Below are positions 35,420 to 44,693 of a DNA stretch of 64,000 bases, piece after piece (the stretch's first letter is position 1; every line of letters starts with the position of its first letter). The notes beneath the pieces are model-generated. The model ran no database searches and was not told the DNA's origin. It saw only the letters and a program-made list of their open reading frames with translations. The stretch spans positions 62,001 to 126,000 of the forward strand of contig NZ_MWWW01000013.1 of the NCBI RefSeq assembly GCF_002259745.1, in the 5' to 3' direction. Source of the DNA: Bifidobacterium myosotis. Lineage in GTDB: Bacteria; Actinomycetota; Actinomycetes; Actinomycetales; Bifidobacteriaceae. Made by a program: the position numbers and the translations under genes.

Positions 35420-35539
35420 TAGTGGGCTGTCTCACTAATAATTGAGGGCCAGCTTATGTCTCTCTCCCAGTCAGCTTCGCTGACAACCCCTCATCAGAGG
35501 GGGCCAGTACCACTCAATCAATTGCGAGACAGCCCACTA
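35420..35539. mobile_element. MITE-like element with 14-bp terminal inverted repeats
   Basis: TAGTGGGCTGTCTC (35420-35433) and GAGACAGCCCACTA (35526-35539) are perfect terminal inverted repeats around 92 bp with no coding capacity. The interior holds the AGTCAGCTTCGCTGAC hairpin that also occurs at about 59311-59327. No clear target duplication is visible. The rest of the 35040-35576 gap holds only the eno promoter region. Confidence 0.6.
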
Positions 35540-35576
35540 GAAACACGCCCATAGGCACCTTTACCCTCTCCCGTCA

Positions 35577-36710
35577 TCATGCGTTGCCGTCGAGATAGGC
35601 AAGCTCATCCTTCGTGAGCGTGAGTTCGGTCGCTTGGAACGAGTCGCGGATCTCCCGCGGGTTGCGGGCCGAGGGGATGGTGAACAGGCGGCCGTATCGC
35701 GCGAGCTCCCATGCGAGCGTCACGCGCTGGTACGAGCAGTCGTGACGCTCGGCCACCTCGCGGAACCGGTCGAACAGGTGCTCGTTGAACGGGTCGAGGA
35801 ACCCGCCGAGCGGCGACCAGCAGACGAACGCGAGGCCGAATCGTTCGCAGGTCTCCATCGTGTGTTCGGGGTCGCGGTGAACCGGCGAGAACTGGTTCTG
35901 CACGGCCACCAAGCTCGGCCCGAGGATGCGATGGGCCGTTTCGATGTCCTCGTTGCCGATGCGCGAGATGCCCACGGCCTTGGCCACGCCCTCGTCCACG
36001 AGCTGTTTCAGGGCACCCATCTGGTCCTCATAGGGCACCTGCGGGTCGTTGCAGTGGGAATAGAGCAGGTCGAGCGCGTCCACGCCGAGCCTGCGGGCGG
36101 ACTCCTTGGCGTTGGCAATCATCGTTTCGGGCCGGGCGTCGGCCTGCCAACCGTACCGGCCCTGTCCGTCAAGCGTGCGCAGCCAGCCGGTTTTGGTGGC
36201 CACGAGCACCTCGTCCTTGGCTTCGCTCGGCCCATGCCATGTGGCGAGCGCGTCGCGGACCAGATACTCGCCGTAGCCCATATCCTCCGGCTCTCCGGTG
36301 CCGGGCCGGCTGGGCAGATAGTAGGACCAGGCGGTGTCGAGGTAGCGCACGCCGGCGTCGAGCGCGGCGTGAATCGTTTCGATGGCCTGATCACGGCTGG
36401 CGGGGCGGCCCTCGATGGCGAGCGCCATCGTGCCCATGCCGAGGCGCGGGATGGTGAAGCCTGCGAGAGTGCCGACGTTGGCGGACGGCACGGCTGCGGC
36501 GGAGTCGTCAGTGTTGGCGGAATAGACGAAATTGGTGGAACCGGCAGTGTTGGCGGTGTTGACAACGTTGGCGGTATTGGTGGAATCGGCAATGCGGGCG
36601 ACATCGGCAACGACATTGGCGACGTTGGCGACATTCGCGACATTGGAGACGTTGGCGGAATCGACGGTTGCGGAATCGACGGTTGCGGAATCATCACTCA
36701 TAGCCGCCAC
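35577..36710 (-). CDS. Aldo/keto reductase with repetitive N-terminal extension
   Basis: A 377-residue protein. Residues from about 84 form a complete AKR barrel with catalytic D125, Y130, K173 and H219 (YLDTAWSY, ATKTGW, LLYSHC), so NADPH-dependent oxidoreduction of a carbonyl or sugar is expected. Residues 1-80 are low complexity, built of repeats such as ANVANV and SATVD, encoded by short tandem DNA repeats at about 36480-36700. This is not part of the family. GTG at 36710 after GGGGATTAA is the best start; ATG at 36701 is possible, and an internal start nearer GFTIPRLG would give a normal-length enzyme. Confidence 0.85.
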   Translation of the reverse strand: MAAMSDDSATVDSATVDSANVSNVANVANVANVVADVARIADSTNTANVVNTANTAGSTNFVYSANTDDSAAAVPSANVGTLAGFTIPRLGMGTMALAIEGRPASRDQAIETIHAALDAGVRYLDTAWSYYLPSRPGTGEPEDMGYGEYLVRDALATWHGPSEAKDEVLVATKTGWLRTLDGQGRYGWQADARPETMIANAKESARRLGVDALDLLYSHCNDPQVPYEDQMGALKQLVDEGVAKAVGISRIGNEDIETAHRILGPSLVAVQNQFSPVHRDPEHTMETCERFGLAFVCWSPLGGFLDPFNEHLFDRFREVAERHDCSYQRVTLAWELARYGRLFTIPSARNPREIRDSFQATELTLTKDELAYLDGNA

Positions 36711-36770
36711 TTAATCCCCGCCGCTGGACAGTGCGGATCACGGACGATACCCGACGATACCCGTAGACTG

Positions 36771-37110
36771 TCCGGTTCGAGCGGATGGTCGCGTCCGAAG
36801 GCACGCCCACAATCATCCCGAAAAGGCGGCCGCGGACCGACCGGGCGGTCAGACCGACGGTAAGTACGCGTCCCGTCGAAGGTCCCGCATACTTACAGTC
36901 TGTTTCGGGCATCGTAGCGACTGTATGTATGCGGGTACTGCGTCATCCCGCGTACATACCGTCCGTTTGGGGCTTCCCAGGGACTGTATGTACGCGACGG
37001 CTTCGTCACTCCGCATACTTACAGTCCCCTTTGAGGCACGTTTGAGGCATTCGACGGCGGCACGCAGAGTCCCGGCTCCGCCACGACCGGACCGCAGGCC
37101 ATAAGCCGCC
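36771..37110. repeat. Palindrome-rich duplicated block, copy 1
   Basis: This block is highly similar to 38880-39265 in the same orientation. It holds three hairpins built of GACTGTATGTACGCG and its inverse (36859-37035). With copy 2 it brackets the zinc-ribbon gene 37341-38744. I see no gene inside. Confidence 0.85.
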
Positions 37111-37168
37111 GACGTTACGACGTCACAGTTCAGTCCGACGCGGCCAGACATCGCTGTCCCGGGACTAT

Positions 37169-37264
37169 CGTGGGAGCAAGGGACTGTTCCATGGGCAGCC
37201 GGGAATTCCCCACTGCAATACTTCGACATGTGGGAGCGTGGCGACTGTTCCATGGGCGGTCGGG
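37169..37264. repeat. Direct repeat of about 35 bp
   Basis: GTGGGAGCnnGGnGACTGTTCCATGGGC type sequence occurs at about 37169-37203 and 37229-37264, 60 bp apart. It lies in the leader region of the zinc-ribbon gene. Confidence 0.6.
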
Positions 37265-37340
37265 TACACCGGCGGCCGGATGACAACGGACCGTGCAAGG
37301 GACGAGATCCGGATGGAACCGGATGAAACGAGGGAAGACG

Positions 37341-38744
37341 ATGAGTGGAATCGGGAATTGGTCGCCCATGCACTGCCCGTATTGCGGCACCGCCGTGACC
37401 GGACACGGCAGGTTCTGCGCGAAGTGCGGAAGCCAGCTGCCCGATGAGGTGATGCCGGAGATGACGTCAGCCTCCGATGCAGCGAATGCAGCAAACGTCA
37501 CGGCTCCCGCAGACGCCGGTTCCTCTGCGAACGCCAATGCTTCCGCGAACGCTGGTATCTCCGCAAATGCCAATGCCGCAATGAACACCGATGCCGCCGC
37601 GAACGCGGGCGGCCCGGCTTCGGCAACCGCCGCGTTGCCGCCGGTGCCGGTGCCGCCGATGGCAACGCCGACATCGACACCGCAGCAGCAGACCAGGCAG
37701 CAACCGCAGGAGGCGCATGGCTCACAGGACGTGAGGGTGCGCAATCCCGGCGGCATCAACAGGACCACGGTCATCATCACTGCTGTCATCGCCGTTGCGA
37801 TCGTCGTAGCGGCCATCGTCGGATTCGCGGTATGGCGCACGAGCCGCGACCGTGCCGTGGCCAGCTGCCAGGAATCGGTGCTGCAACTGAAGGACTCGCA
37901 GTCGGACCTCAACAAAATCATCGGCGAGGCCCAGCAGGCTGCGGACGCCGCCGGCGCATCGGATGCCTCCTCGACCCTCTCCGAGACGCTGAAGAAGGCG
38001 CAAAAGGCGGCGGACACAGCGGTCGACTCGTGTGCCTCCGACCCCGAGACCGTGCGCAACACGGCTGACGCGCTGCGCACGACGATTGCGAGCATCCGGA
38101 AGACCCTGACCGGGGCGACCACGGAGCAGCAGAAGCAAGCGCTCGCCGACGCGAAGTCGAAGCTCAAGGGCGTCATCGACACCGCGACCTCGACGCTGAA
38201 CTCCTCCGATGGCAAGGTCGATGATCAGGCGGTGCGCGATGCGTTGTCCAAAGCGTTGGACAACGCGAACAAGCTGTTGGATTCCGGTACGAACGTCAAG
38301 GCGCTCGACGAAGCCGCCGACGCGCTCGACAAGGCGCGCGGTGCGGTCGATGCCGCCGTGACCAAATGGAATGCGGAGGATGACAGCCGCTGCTCGTCGA
38401 TTGCAGGAGATTACTTCGCAGGGTTGATGGGAGGACACCCGGCTTTGCTGGAGAATTGCACCATGCAATTCGTGGCAACCAGCGCCCCCGAACCTTCATT
38501 TTCAACGGTCGCCACCTATGTTCCCAGCACCTTCCGAGACCTTGACAACGGAAAGTACTCATGGACCGGTTCCGATAATGGAGGCAACACCGGTACATGG
38601 ACCTACTATCCGGCAGGATCCTCCGCACCGGTGCCCAATGATATGGTCTCCTACTGGGACGAAAACGGCTTCGAACGATGGCGGGAATATCCGGTTCTCA
38701 TCGGCCCCGAAAGCGACCAATGCTACACGGCATATTCTAGGTAA
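37341..38744 (+). CDS. Zinc-ribbon, single-pass membrane protein with coiled-coil ectodomain
   Basis: About 467 residues. A zinc ribbon (MHCPYCG..FCAKCGSQL) begins the protein. Then comes an Asn/Ala-rich repeat (NANASANAG, NANAAMN) and a Pro/Gln linker. A transmembrane helix lies near 155-178. The extracellular part has Ala/Asp/Lys-rich helices that look like coiled-coil or FIVAR-type repeats, and then a C-terminal domain with three cysteines (SRCSS, ENC, DQC). I cannot name a function. AGGGAAG precedes the ATG at 37341. The gene lies alone between two copies of a palindrome-rich block, which suggests it came or moved as a module. The domain plan parallels the zinc-ribbon protein at 25927-27249. 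Confidence 0.7.
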   Translation: MSGIGNWSPMHCPYCGTAVTGHGRFCAKCGSQLPDEVMPEMTSASDAANAANVTAPADAGSSANANASANAGISANANAAMNTDAAANAGGPASATAALPPVPVPPMATPTSTPQQQTRQQPQEAHGSQDVRVRNPGGINRTTVIITAVIAVAIVVAAIVGFAVWRTSRDRAVASCQESVLQLKDSQSDLNKIIGEAQQAADAAGASDASSTLSETLKKAQKAADTAVDSCASDPETVRNTADALRTTIASIRKTLTGATTEQQKQALADAKSKLKGVIDTATSTLNSSDGKVDDQAVRDALSKALDNANKLLDSGTNVKALDEAADALDKARGAVDAAVTKWNAEDDSRCSSIAGDYFAGLMGGHPALLENCTMQFVATSAPEPSFSTVATYVPSTFRDLDNGKYSWTGSDNGGNTGTWTYYPAGSSAPVPNDMVSYWDENGFERWREYPVLIGPESDQCYTAYSR

Positions 38745-38879
38745 CAGGGACCGTACGGTTCAAACAACTGAATCGATTCGTTCCCGATAATTCCTCCGGT
38801 CCGCCCTGCATTCGGAATCACGTCGATTCCGAATGCAGGAGAGGGAGTCGCACCCAGAAACAGTCGCATCGAAGAGACT

Positions 38880-39265
38880 GTCTGGTTTGAGCGGATGGTC
38901 GCGTCCGGAGACGCGCCGGACGCAATCATCCCGTGAACGCAGCCCGGACCGACCGGGCGGTCAGACGGACTGTAAGTACGCGTCCCGTCGAAGGTCCCGC
39001 GTACTTACAGTCCGTTTCGGGACTCTTAGCGACTGTATGTACGCGGGTACTGCGTCATCCCGCATACATACCGTCCGTTCGGGGCTTCGGAGGGACTGTA
39101 TGTACGCGGCAGCTTCGTCGCTCCGCATACTTACAGTCCGTTTGAGGCGCGTTTGAGGCATCCGACGCCGTCGCGCGGGGTCCCCCGGCTCCGCCCCACT
39201 CCCACTCGCAGCAGACCGTAACCTCCGCCCCGCCCCAACCAGACCGCAGGCTATAAACCGCCGCC
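38880..39265. repeat. Palindrome-rich duplicated block, copy 2
   Basis: Second copy of the 36771-37110 block. Three hairpins with GACTGTAAGTACGCG-type arms lie at about 38969-39141. Most differences from copy 1 are single substitutions, some compensating within stems. The end overlaps the region just past the mfd stop codon. Confidence 0.85.
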
Positions 39266-39277
39266 GCTATGCCGCCG

Positions 39278-42200
39278 CTACTTGCGCGGCTTGGGCGTCC
39301 AAGCCAAATCGTCCAACAGCTGGTTGGCCCACAGCACGATCTGGTCGGAGCTCATCGGGCCTTGGCCAAGCGAGCCGTTGAACGGCGCGGGGACCAGCAG
39401 CTGATGGGTGACCGGGCGGTACTGCGTGCCCTTGTAGATGCGGGCCATGCGCATCTGCACGGATTCGGGCGGGTCGATACGGCCCACGCGCACACGGTTG
39501 GACTGCGCCAGAATCTCGGAGACGCCCAGCTTGCGGGCCTTGAACTTCAGCCGCGCCACGTCGAACAGCGTCTCGAACTCCTCGGGCAGCTTGCCGTAAC
39601 GGTCGGCGAGCTCCTCGGCCAGATCCTTCAGATCGGTCTCGTTGCGCGCGGAGGCGAGCTTGCGGTACGCCTCGAGACGCAGCTTGTCCGAATCGATGTA
39701 GTCCACCGGGATGGAGGCCTCGATGGGCAGGTCGATGGACACGGCCACCGGCTCCACGTTCTCCTCGGGTTCCTTGTACTTCTCCACCGCCTCGGACACC
39801 ATGCGCACGTAGAGGTCGAATCCCACACCCTCGATGTGGCCGGACTGCTCGTCACCCAGCAGGTTGCCGGTGCCGCGCAGCTCCAGATCCTTCATCGCCA
39901 CGTCGAAGCCGGAGCCGAGCGCCGTGTTCTGGGCGATGGTGGCCAGTCGGTCGTGCGACTGCTGAGTCATCGGCTTGGCAGGGTCGTACAGGAAGTAGGC
40001 GTACGCGCGCTCGCGGCCACGGCCCACACGGCCGCGCAGCTGGTGGAGCTGCGAGAGGCCGAAGCGGTCGGCGTGGTCCACGATGAGCGTGTTCGCGTTC
40101 GAGATATCGAGACCGGTCTCGATGATCGTGGTGCACACGAGCACGTCGATGTCGCGGTGCCAGAAGTCGCGGATGATCTGGTCGAGCTGCTTCTCCCCCA
40201 TCTTGCCGTGGGCGATGCCGACGCGGGCCTCGGGAACCAGCGTGTGCAGCTTGTCAGCCACATGCGCGATGTCCTGCACGCGGTTGTGCACGTAGAACAC
40301 CTGGCCGCCGCGCAACAGCTCGCGGCGCACTGCCGCGGTGACCTGCGCGTCCTCGTAGGCGCCCACATAGGTGAGCACGGGCAGTCGGTCCTCGGGCGGC
40401 GTGGCGAGCGTGGACATCTCGCGGATGCCGGTCACGGCCATCTCCAACGTGCGCGGGATAGGCGTGGCGGAGAGCGACAGCACGTCCACATTGGTTCTCA
40501 GGGCCTTGAGGGTCTCCTTGTGCTCGACGCCGAAACGCTGCTCCTCGTCGATGATCACGAGGCCCAGGTCCTTGAACTTGACTTTGGGATTGAGCAGCTT
40601 GTGCGTGCCGATGACCACGTCCACCGTGCCCTCTTCAAGCCCGGCGATGGTCTCGTTGATCTCCTTGGTGGTCTGGAAGCGGCTCATGGCGGCCACGTTC
40701 ACCGGGAATCCCTCGAAGCGTTCGCTGAACGTCTCGTAATGCTGCTGCACGAGCAACGTGGTGGGTACGAGCACGGCCACCTGCTTGGAGTCCTGCACGG
40801 CCTTGAACGCGGCGCGCACGGCGATCTCGGTCTTGCCGAAGCCCACGTCGCCGCAGATGAGGCGGTCCATCGGCACGGACTTCTCCATGTCCGCCTTGAC
40901 CTCGTCGATGGTGGTGAGCTGGTCGGCGGTCTCCTGGTAGGGGAAGGCGTCCTCCAGTTCCTTCTGCCACGGGGTGTCCGGGCTGAAGGCGAATCCGCGG
41001 GCGCGCTGACGGGCGGAGTACAGCTTGATGAGGTCGTCGGCGATCTCGTGGACGTGCTTGCGTGCCTTGGCCTTGGTGGCCGCCCAGTCGGAGCCGCCCA
41101 GCTTGTTGAGCTTGGGCACCTCGGCGCCGATGTACTTGCTGACCTGATCGAGCTGATCGGTGGGGATGAACAGCTTGTCCGCCGGCGCGCCGCGTTTGCT
41201 GGGCGCGTATTCGATGACGAGGTATTCACGGGTGGTCCGGTTGGCGCCGGTGCCGATGGTGCGCTGGCGCATCTCCACGAACCGGCCGATGCCGTGCTGC
41301 TCGTGAACCACGTAGTCGCCCTTCTTGAGCTCCATCAGATCGATGGCCTTGCGGCGGCGCTTCGGCGTCTTGGCGACGGCCACTGCGGACGTGCGGCCGG
41401 TCAGGTCGCGCTCGGTGAGCAGGGCGATCTTCGCCGCACCATCCACGAAGCCGTCGATGGCCTGGGAGCGGATCGTGTCGAACGTGGCGATGCCGGTGGT
41501 GTTGATGGCGCGCTTGAGTCGGGCGAGCGTGCCGGCTGCGGCTGCGGTGATGGTGACGTCGAATCCGGCGTCGATCAGGCCTTCGATGCCACGGCTGGCC
41601 TTGGCCTCGTCGCCGCGGAATTCGGCCGGGTTCTGCGCGTCGAGCTGCACATGGCCGGGCAGGGTGGCGTCCACGCCGAAACTGGTGAGGCGGACCACGT
41701 CATGTTCGGAGTATTCGAGGGCGCTGATGGTCTCCTCGAAATCGAGGAAGCTCGCCTCGTCGAAGCTGATGGGCGCGCCGGCGCCGTGACCGGATGCGGC
41801 GACGTGCCAGCTGGCGGCCAGGAATTCGTTTGCGGTTTTGGCCAGATCCTCGGCGGAACGACGCAGTTTCTCCGGGTCGCTGAGCAGGATGACGGCGTCC
41901 TTCGGCAGCAGCGAGGGCACCGGCTCCAGATGGTCCACGAGCGCGGGCATCAGCGATTCCATGCCTTCGACCGGGATGGCGTTGGCGATGGATTCGAGCA
42001 TGTCCTCGGCGTTCGGGATTGAACCGATGAGCGCCTTGGCGCGCTTGCGCACCGCGTCGGTGAGCTGCAGTTCTCGGCATGCGGTGGCCCAGATGGTCCT
42101 GAGGCCATCGCCGTAGGTGCGTTGGTCGGAGGCGTGGAATTCCCTGATGGTGTCGATCTCGTCGCCGAAGAACTCGATGCGCACCGGATGCGGCGCGGTC

Positions 42201-43042
42201 GGCGGGAACACGTCGAGGATGCCGCCGCGTACCGCGAATTCGCCGCGGTCCATGACCAGTTCGACGCGCGTGTAGGCGTTCTCGATGAGTCGCCTGGCGG
42301 CCTCGTCGAGCGGCAGGTCCTCCCCCACGGTGAACACGAGCGGTTCCACGTCACCCAGATTCCTGACCACGGGCTGGATAAGGGAACGCACCGGCATCAC
42401 CAGAATGCGGATGGGACCGAACATCGGGTCGTGCGCGTCCGGATGCTTGAGCCGGCGGAACACGGCCATGCGGCTGGCCACGGTGTCGGCGCGCGGGCTC
42501 AGCCGTTCATGAGGCAACGTCTCCCACGCCTCAAGCTGGGCGATGTCGTTCGGGTCGCCGTCATACCAGGACCGCAGCGCGCCGACGGTCTCCTCAGCCT
42601 CACGGCCGGAGGCGACGACGAGGATCACCGGCTTGCCGGCGCGATGGCCGGACTCGTCGTCAGCGTTCTGCGGGGCGGTCCGCATGGTGGTCGGTGCGGT
42701 GGCCTGCGCGGCATCGTCTTGCGCAAGACCTTGTGCGATGGCCGCAGCAAGTGCCGGGCGCAGGCCGTCGGGCATGCCGGCCAGAATCGACGGGTCGGCG
42801 CCGGATTCCTCGGATGGCGTGATGTCGCCGGCGGCCAGGGCGCGGAAGTTCGGGTCCTTGAGCAACTGGGCCAGCACGCCGGCCAGTGAGCCATCGATCG
42901 GCTGACCATTGACGGAGGCCGGGGAAGCTACGGTCTGCGAGGATGCGGCGGAGGCTGATGCGGCGCGGGAACCGGACACGGAATCGGATGCGATGCCGGA
43001 GACGCCGGTGGCCGGAGTGCCGGATGCGGCGTCAGCGGCCAT
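39278..43042 (-). CDS. mfd: Transcription-repair coupling factor
   Basis: A 1254-residue translocase that removes stalled RNA polymerase and recruits UvrA. A UvrB-like N-terminal part is followed by the polymerase-interaction domain (LKKGDYVVHEQHGIGRF), helicase Walker A CGDVGFGKTE near 730, DEEQRFG near 830, and the TRCF C-terminal domain. An Ala/Ser/Asp-rich N-terminal tail and a second Ala/Asp-rich insertion make it longer than E. coli Mfd. The ATG at 43042 follows AGGAGATG and overlaps the end of pth, so translation is coupled. The 48 in-frame residues upstream are within pth. Confidence 0.96.
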   Translation of the reverse strand: MAADAASGTPATGVSGIASDSVSGSRAASASAASSQTVASPASVNGQPIDGSLAGVLAQLLKDPNFRALAAGDITPSEESGADPSILAGMPDGLRPALAAAIAQGLAQDDAAQATAPTTMRTAPQNADDESGHRAGKPVILVVASGREAEETVGALRSWYDGDPNDIAQLEAWETLPHERLSPRADTVASRMAVFRRLKHPDAHDPMFGPIRILVMPVRSLIQPVVRNLGDVEPLVFTVGEDLPLDEAARRLIENAYTRVELVMDRGEFAVRGGILDVFPPTAPHPVRIEFFGDEIDTIREFHASDQRTYGDGLRTIWATACRELQLTDAVRKRAKALIGSIPNAEDMLESIANAIPVEGMESLMPALVDHLEPVPSLLPKDAVILLSDPEKLRRSAEDLAKTANEFLAASWHVAASGHGAGAPISFDEASFLDFEETISALEYSEHDVVRLTSFGVDATLPGHVQLDAQNPAEFRGDEAKASRGIEGLIDAGFDVTITAAAAGTLARLKRAINTTGIATFDTIRSQAIDGFVDGAAKIALLTERDLTGRTSAVAVAKTPKRRRKAIDLMELKKGDYVVHEQHGIGRFVEMRQRTIGTGANRTTREYLVIEYAPSKRGAPADKLFIPTDQLDQVSKYIGAEVPKLNKLGGSDWAATKAKARKHVHEIADDLIKLYSARQRARGFAFSPDTPWQKELEDAFPYQETADQLTTIDEVKADMEKSVPMDRLICGDVGFGKTEIAVRAAFKAVQDSKQVAVLVPTTLLVQQHYETFSERFEGFPVNVAAMSRFQTTKEINETIAGLEEGTVDVVIGTHKLLNPKVKFKDLGLVIIDEEQRFGVEHKETLKALRTNVDVLSLSATPIPRTLEMAVTGIREMSTLATPPEDRLPVLTYVGAYEDAQVTAAVRRELLRGGQVFYVHNRVQDIAHVADKLHTLVPEARVGIAHGKMGEKQLDQIIRDFWHRDIDVLVCTTIIETGLDISNANTLIVDHADRFGLSQLHQLRGRVGRGRERAYAYFLYDPAKPMTQQSHDRLATIAQNTALGSGFDVAMKDLELRGTGNLLGDEQSGHIEGVGFDLYVRMVSEAVEKYKEPEENVEPVAVSIDLPIEASIPVDYIDSDKLRLEAYRKLASARNETDLKDLAEELADRYGKLPEEFETLFDVARLKFKARKLGVSEILAQSNRVRVGRIDPPESVQMRMARIYKGTQYRPVTHQLLVPAPFNGSLGQGPMSSDQIVLWANQLLDDLAWTPKPRK

Positions 43043-43631
43043 TGAACATCTCCTGGGTCTTGGCGAGGCCCTTGAAGACGATGTCCTCGGCGGCGTCGGC
43101 ACCGTCGGCCAGGAATTCGGGCAGCTGCTTGCGTTGGTCGGGGCCGAATCCGCCGAGCACCCAGTTGACCGTGTTGTCGTGTGCATTGGGGCCGCGCTTG
43201 GCGTGGCCGACGCCCATGCGCACGCGGGCGTACTTCGGCGTGCCCAAGGACCGGTCGATGGATTTGATGCCGTTGTGGCCGCCCGCCGAGCCGCCGGCCT
43301 TGACCTTGATGCGGCCGAATTCCAGGTCCATGTCGTCGTGGATCACCACGATGTGGTCCGGTTCGATCTGGTAGTAGGCGGAGATGGAGGCCACGGCGTT
43401 GCCGGAGTCGTTCATGTAGGTGAGCGGCTTGGCCAGGAAGAACTTGACGGTACGGCCCTCGAGGTTCATCGCGCCTTTGCCGAGCATGGCGAGGCCCTTG
43501 TGGTCGGAGAAGGCCACCGACCAGCGTTCGGCCAGCAGGTCCGCGGTCATGAAGCCCATGTTGTGACGGGTGCCCTCATACTTCTTGCCGGGATTGCCCA
43601 GTCCCACGATCAGCCAGAAATCCGATGCCAT
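43032..43631 (-). CDS. pth: Peptidyl-tRNA hydrolase
   Basis: A 199-residue enzyme that recycles peptidyl-tRNA. The catalytic His is H23 in GTRHNMGF. GLGNPGKKY, the LAKPLTYMNDSG segment and the HDDMDLEFG block are present. GAGGAGCGAC precedes the ATG. The stop overlaps the mfd start by 11 bases. Confidence 0.97.
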   Translation of the reverse strand: MASDFWLIVGLGNPGKKYEGTRHNMGFMTADLLAERWSVAFSDHKGLAMLGKGAMNLEGRTVKFFLAKPLTYMNDSGNAVASISAYYQIEPDHIVVIHDDMDLEFGRIKVKAGGSAGGHNGIKSIDRSLGTPKYARVRMGVGHAKRGPNAHDNTVNWVLGGFGPDQRKQLPEFLADGADAAEDIVFKGLAKTQEMFNGR

Positions 43632-43957
43632 GTCGCTCCTCGTTGCTTCTCATGCACTTCCATTGCCGTGCCCGGCGTCATGCAATCGGCATGCGGCGGG
43701 GCGGCAAATCAACCTTCAAGATTGTACTCGGCCCGCCTCGACTTCACGCCTCCGCTACACCGACACCGGGGGTGAGACCCGTCGTGAGCCGCAACGAACG
43801 GCCGGACAGTCGAGCTGGCTCCGTGTTCTTCATCGGGGCATCCCGCGATAGGAACCCGTTGAGCACCGAGCACGCCTCGGGGCTGCCGAGTCGGCTCATC
43901 GAGTCGGCTCATCGAAAGGGAGGCCCGGCAATCCAGTCGGCAGACTTCCATACAGGT
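43632..43957. other. Intergenic region between pth and acetyltransferase
   Basis: I see no gene. It holds a 13-bp tandem duplication GAGTCGGCTCATC at 43888-43900 and 43901-43913. The pth promoter should be at the left end. Confidence 0.5.
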
Positions 43958-43959
43958 GA

Positions 43960-44658
43960 CTACAGATCGAGATACCAGTAGGACATGTCTCGCATGGTGC
44001 CGGTGGAGTCGGTGGCGGCGGAGGGCATGAGACCGAACCGGGTGAAGCCGAAGCGCCGCATCAGGGCGATGGAGCCGGCGTTGTCCGCGAAGATGATGCC
44101 ACAGGCCTTGCGCATCTGACGGGCACGGGCCTCATCAAGCAGCCGTCCGAGCAGGAAGGTGCCCACTCCCCTGCCCTGCCATGCGGGGTCGATGTAGTAG
44201 GCGAGGTCGGTGACGCCGTCGTAGCCGGCACGGTCGTAGAAGACCGACAGCGCGCCGAAGCCGATGACCCGCGTCGCGGTGCCAGTGCCATCTTTGGAAT
44301 CGATGCTGCTCTCAGGCTTGGCATCGTCATCTATCCCGTCGCGGTCTTCGGCCACCGGCATCGTCGCCCCGGTATCGTCTCCGGAACCGACAACGCGTTC
44401 CGGACCGATGCCTTCGGGGCCGACGCCGTTCCCCGCTTCGCCGCCGCCCGCCGCGGCACCGCCTTCGGCCGTCGATGCCTCCACCACGAAGACGCCGTAG
44501 GGCGGCCGGTGCGATTCCACCCATGCCCGGCGCTGATCGAGGGTGCGCGGGACAAGGTCGGCGGTGGACCCGCCGGCGATGACGGAGGCGTTGTAGATGT
44601 CGGTGATGGCCTGAAGATCCGATTCGACGGCCGGTCTGAACGTGAACGTATAGGGCAT
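43960..44658 (-). CDS. GNAT acetyltransferase with a low-complexity insertion
   Basis: About 232 residues. The acetyl-CoA fold is split: residues 1-60 (FTFRPAVESDLQAITDIYN..PPYGVFVVE) and 130-232 (VIGFGALSVF, IDPAWQGRGVGTFLL, GFTRFGLMPSA) together resemble phosphinothricin-type GNAT enzymes, with the CoA loop QGRGVG intact. Residues 61-129 are Gly/Ala/Glu/Asp-rich and have no equivalent in the family. They would form a loop. Substrate unknown. The ATG at 44658 is preferred over the GTG at 44664. Confidence 0.82.
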   Translation of the reverse strand: MPYTFTFRPAVESDLQAITDIYNASVIAGGSTADLVPRTLDQRRAWVESHRPPYGVFVVEASTAEGGAAAGGGEAGNGVGPEGIGPERVVGSGDDTGATMPVAEDRDGIDDDAKPESSIDSKDGTGTATRVIGFGALSVFYDRAGYDGVTDLAYYIDPAWQGRGVGTFLLGRLLDEARARQMRKACGIIFADNAGSIALMRRFGFTRFGLMPSAATDSTGTMRDMSYWYLDL

Positions 44659-44693
44659 GCGCACAGCCTAGCATCGCCGCGCGCGGAGAGGTC

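Noticed and set aside
36771..39265. CRISPR array suspected from repeated palindromic units
   Set aside because: Repeats lack regular spacing and unique spacers, the units are long hairpins within two duplicated blocks, and no cas gene is present.
39269..42022. 917-residue open frame on the plus strand across mfd
   Set aside because: Same shadow pattern, with composition typical of the reverse of a GC-rich gene. mfd motifs on the minus strand are unambiguous.
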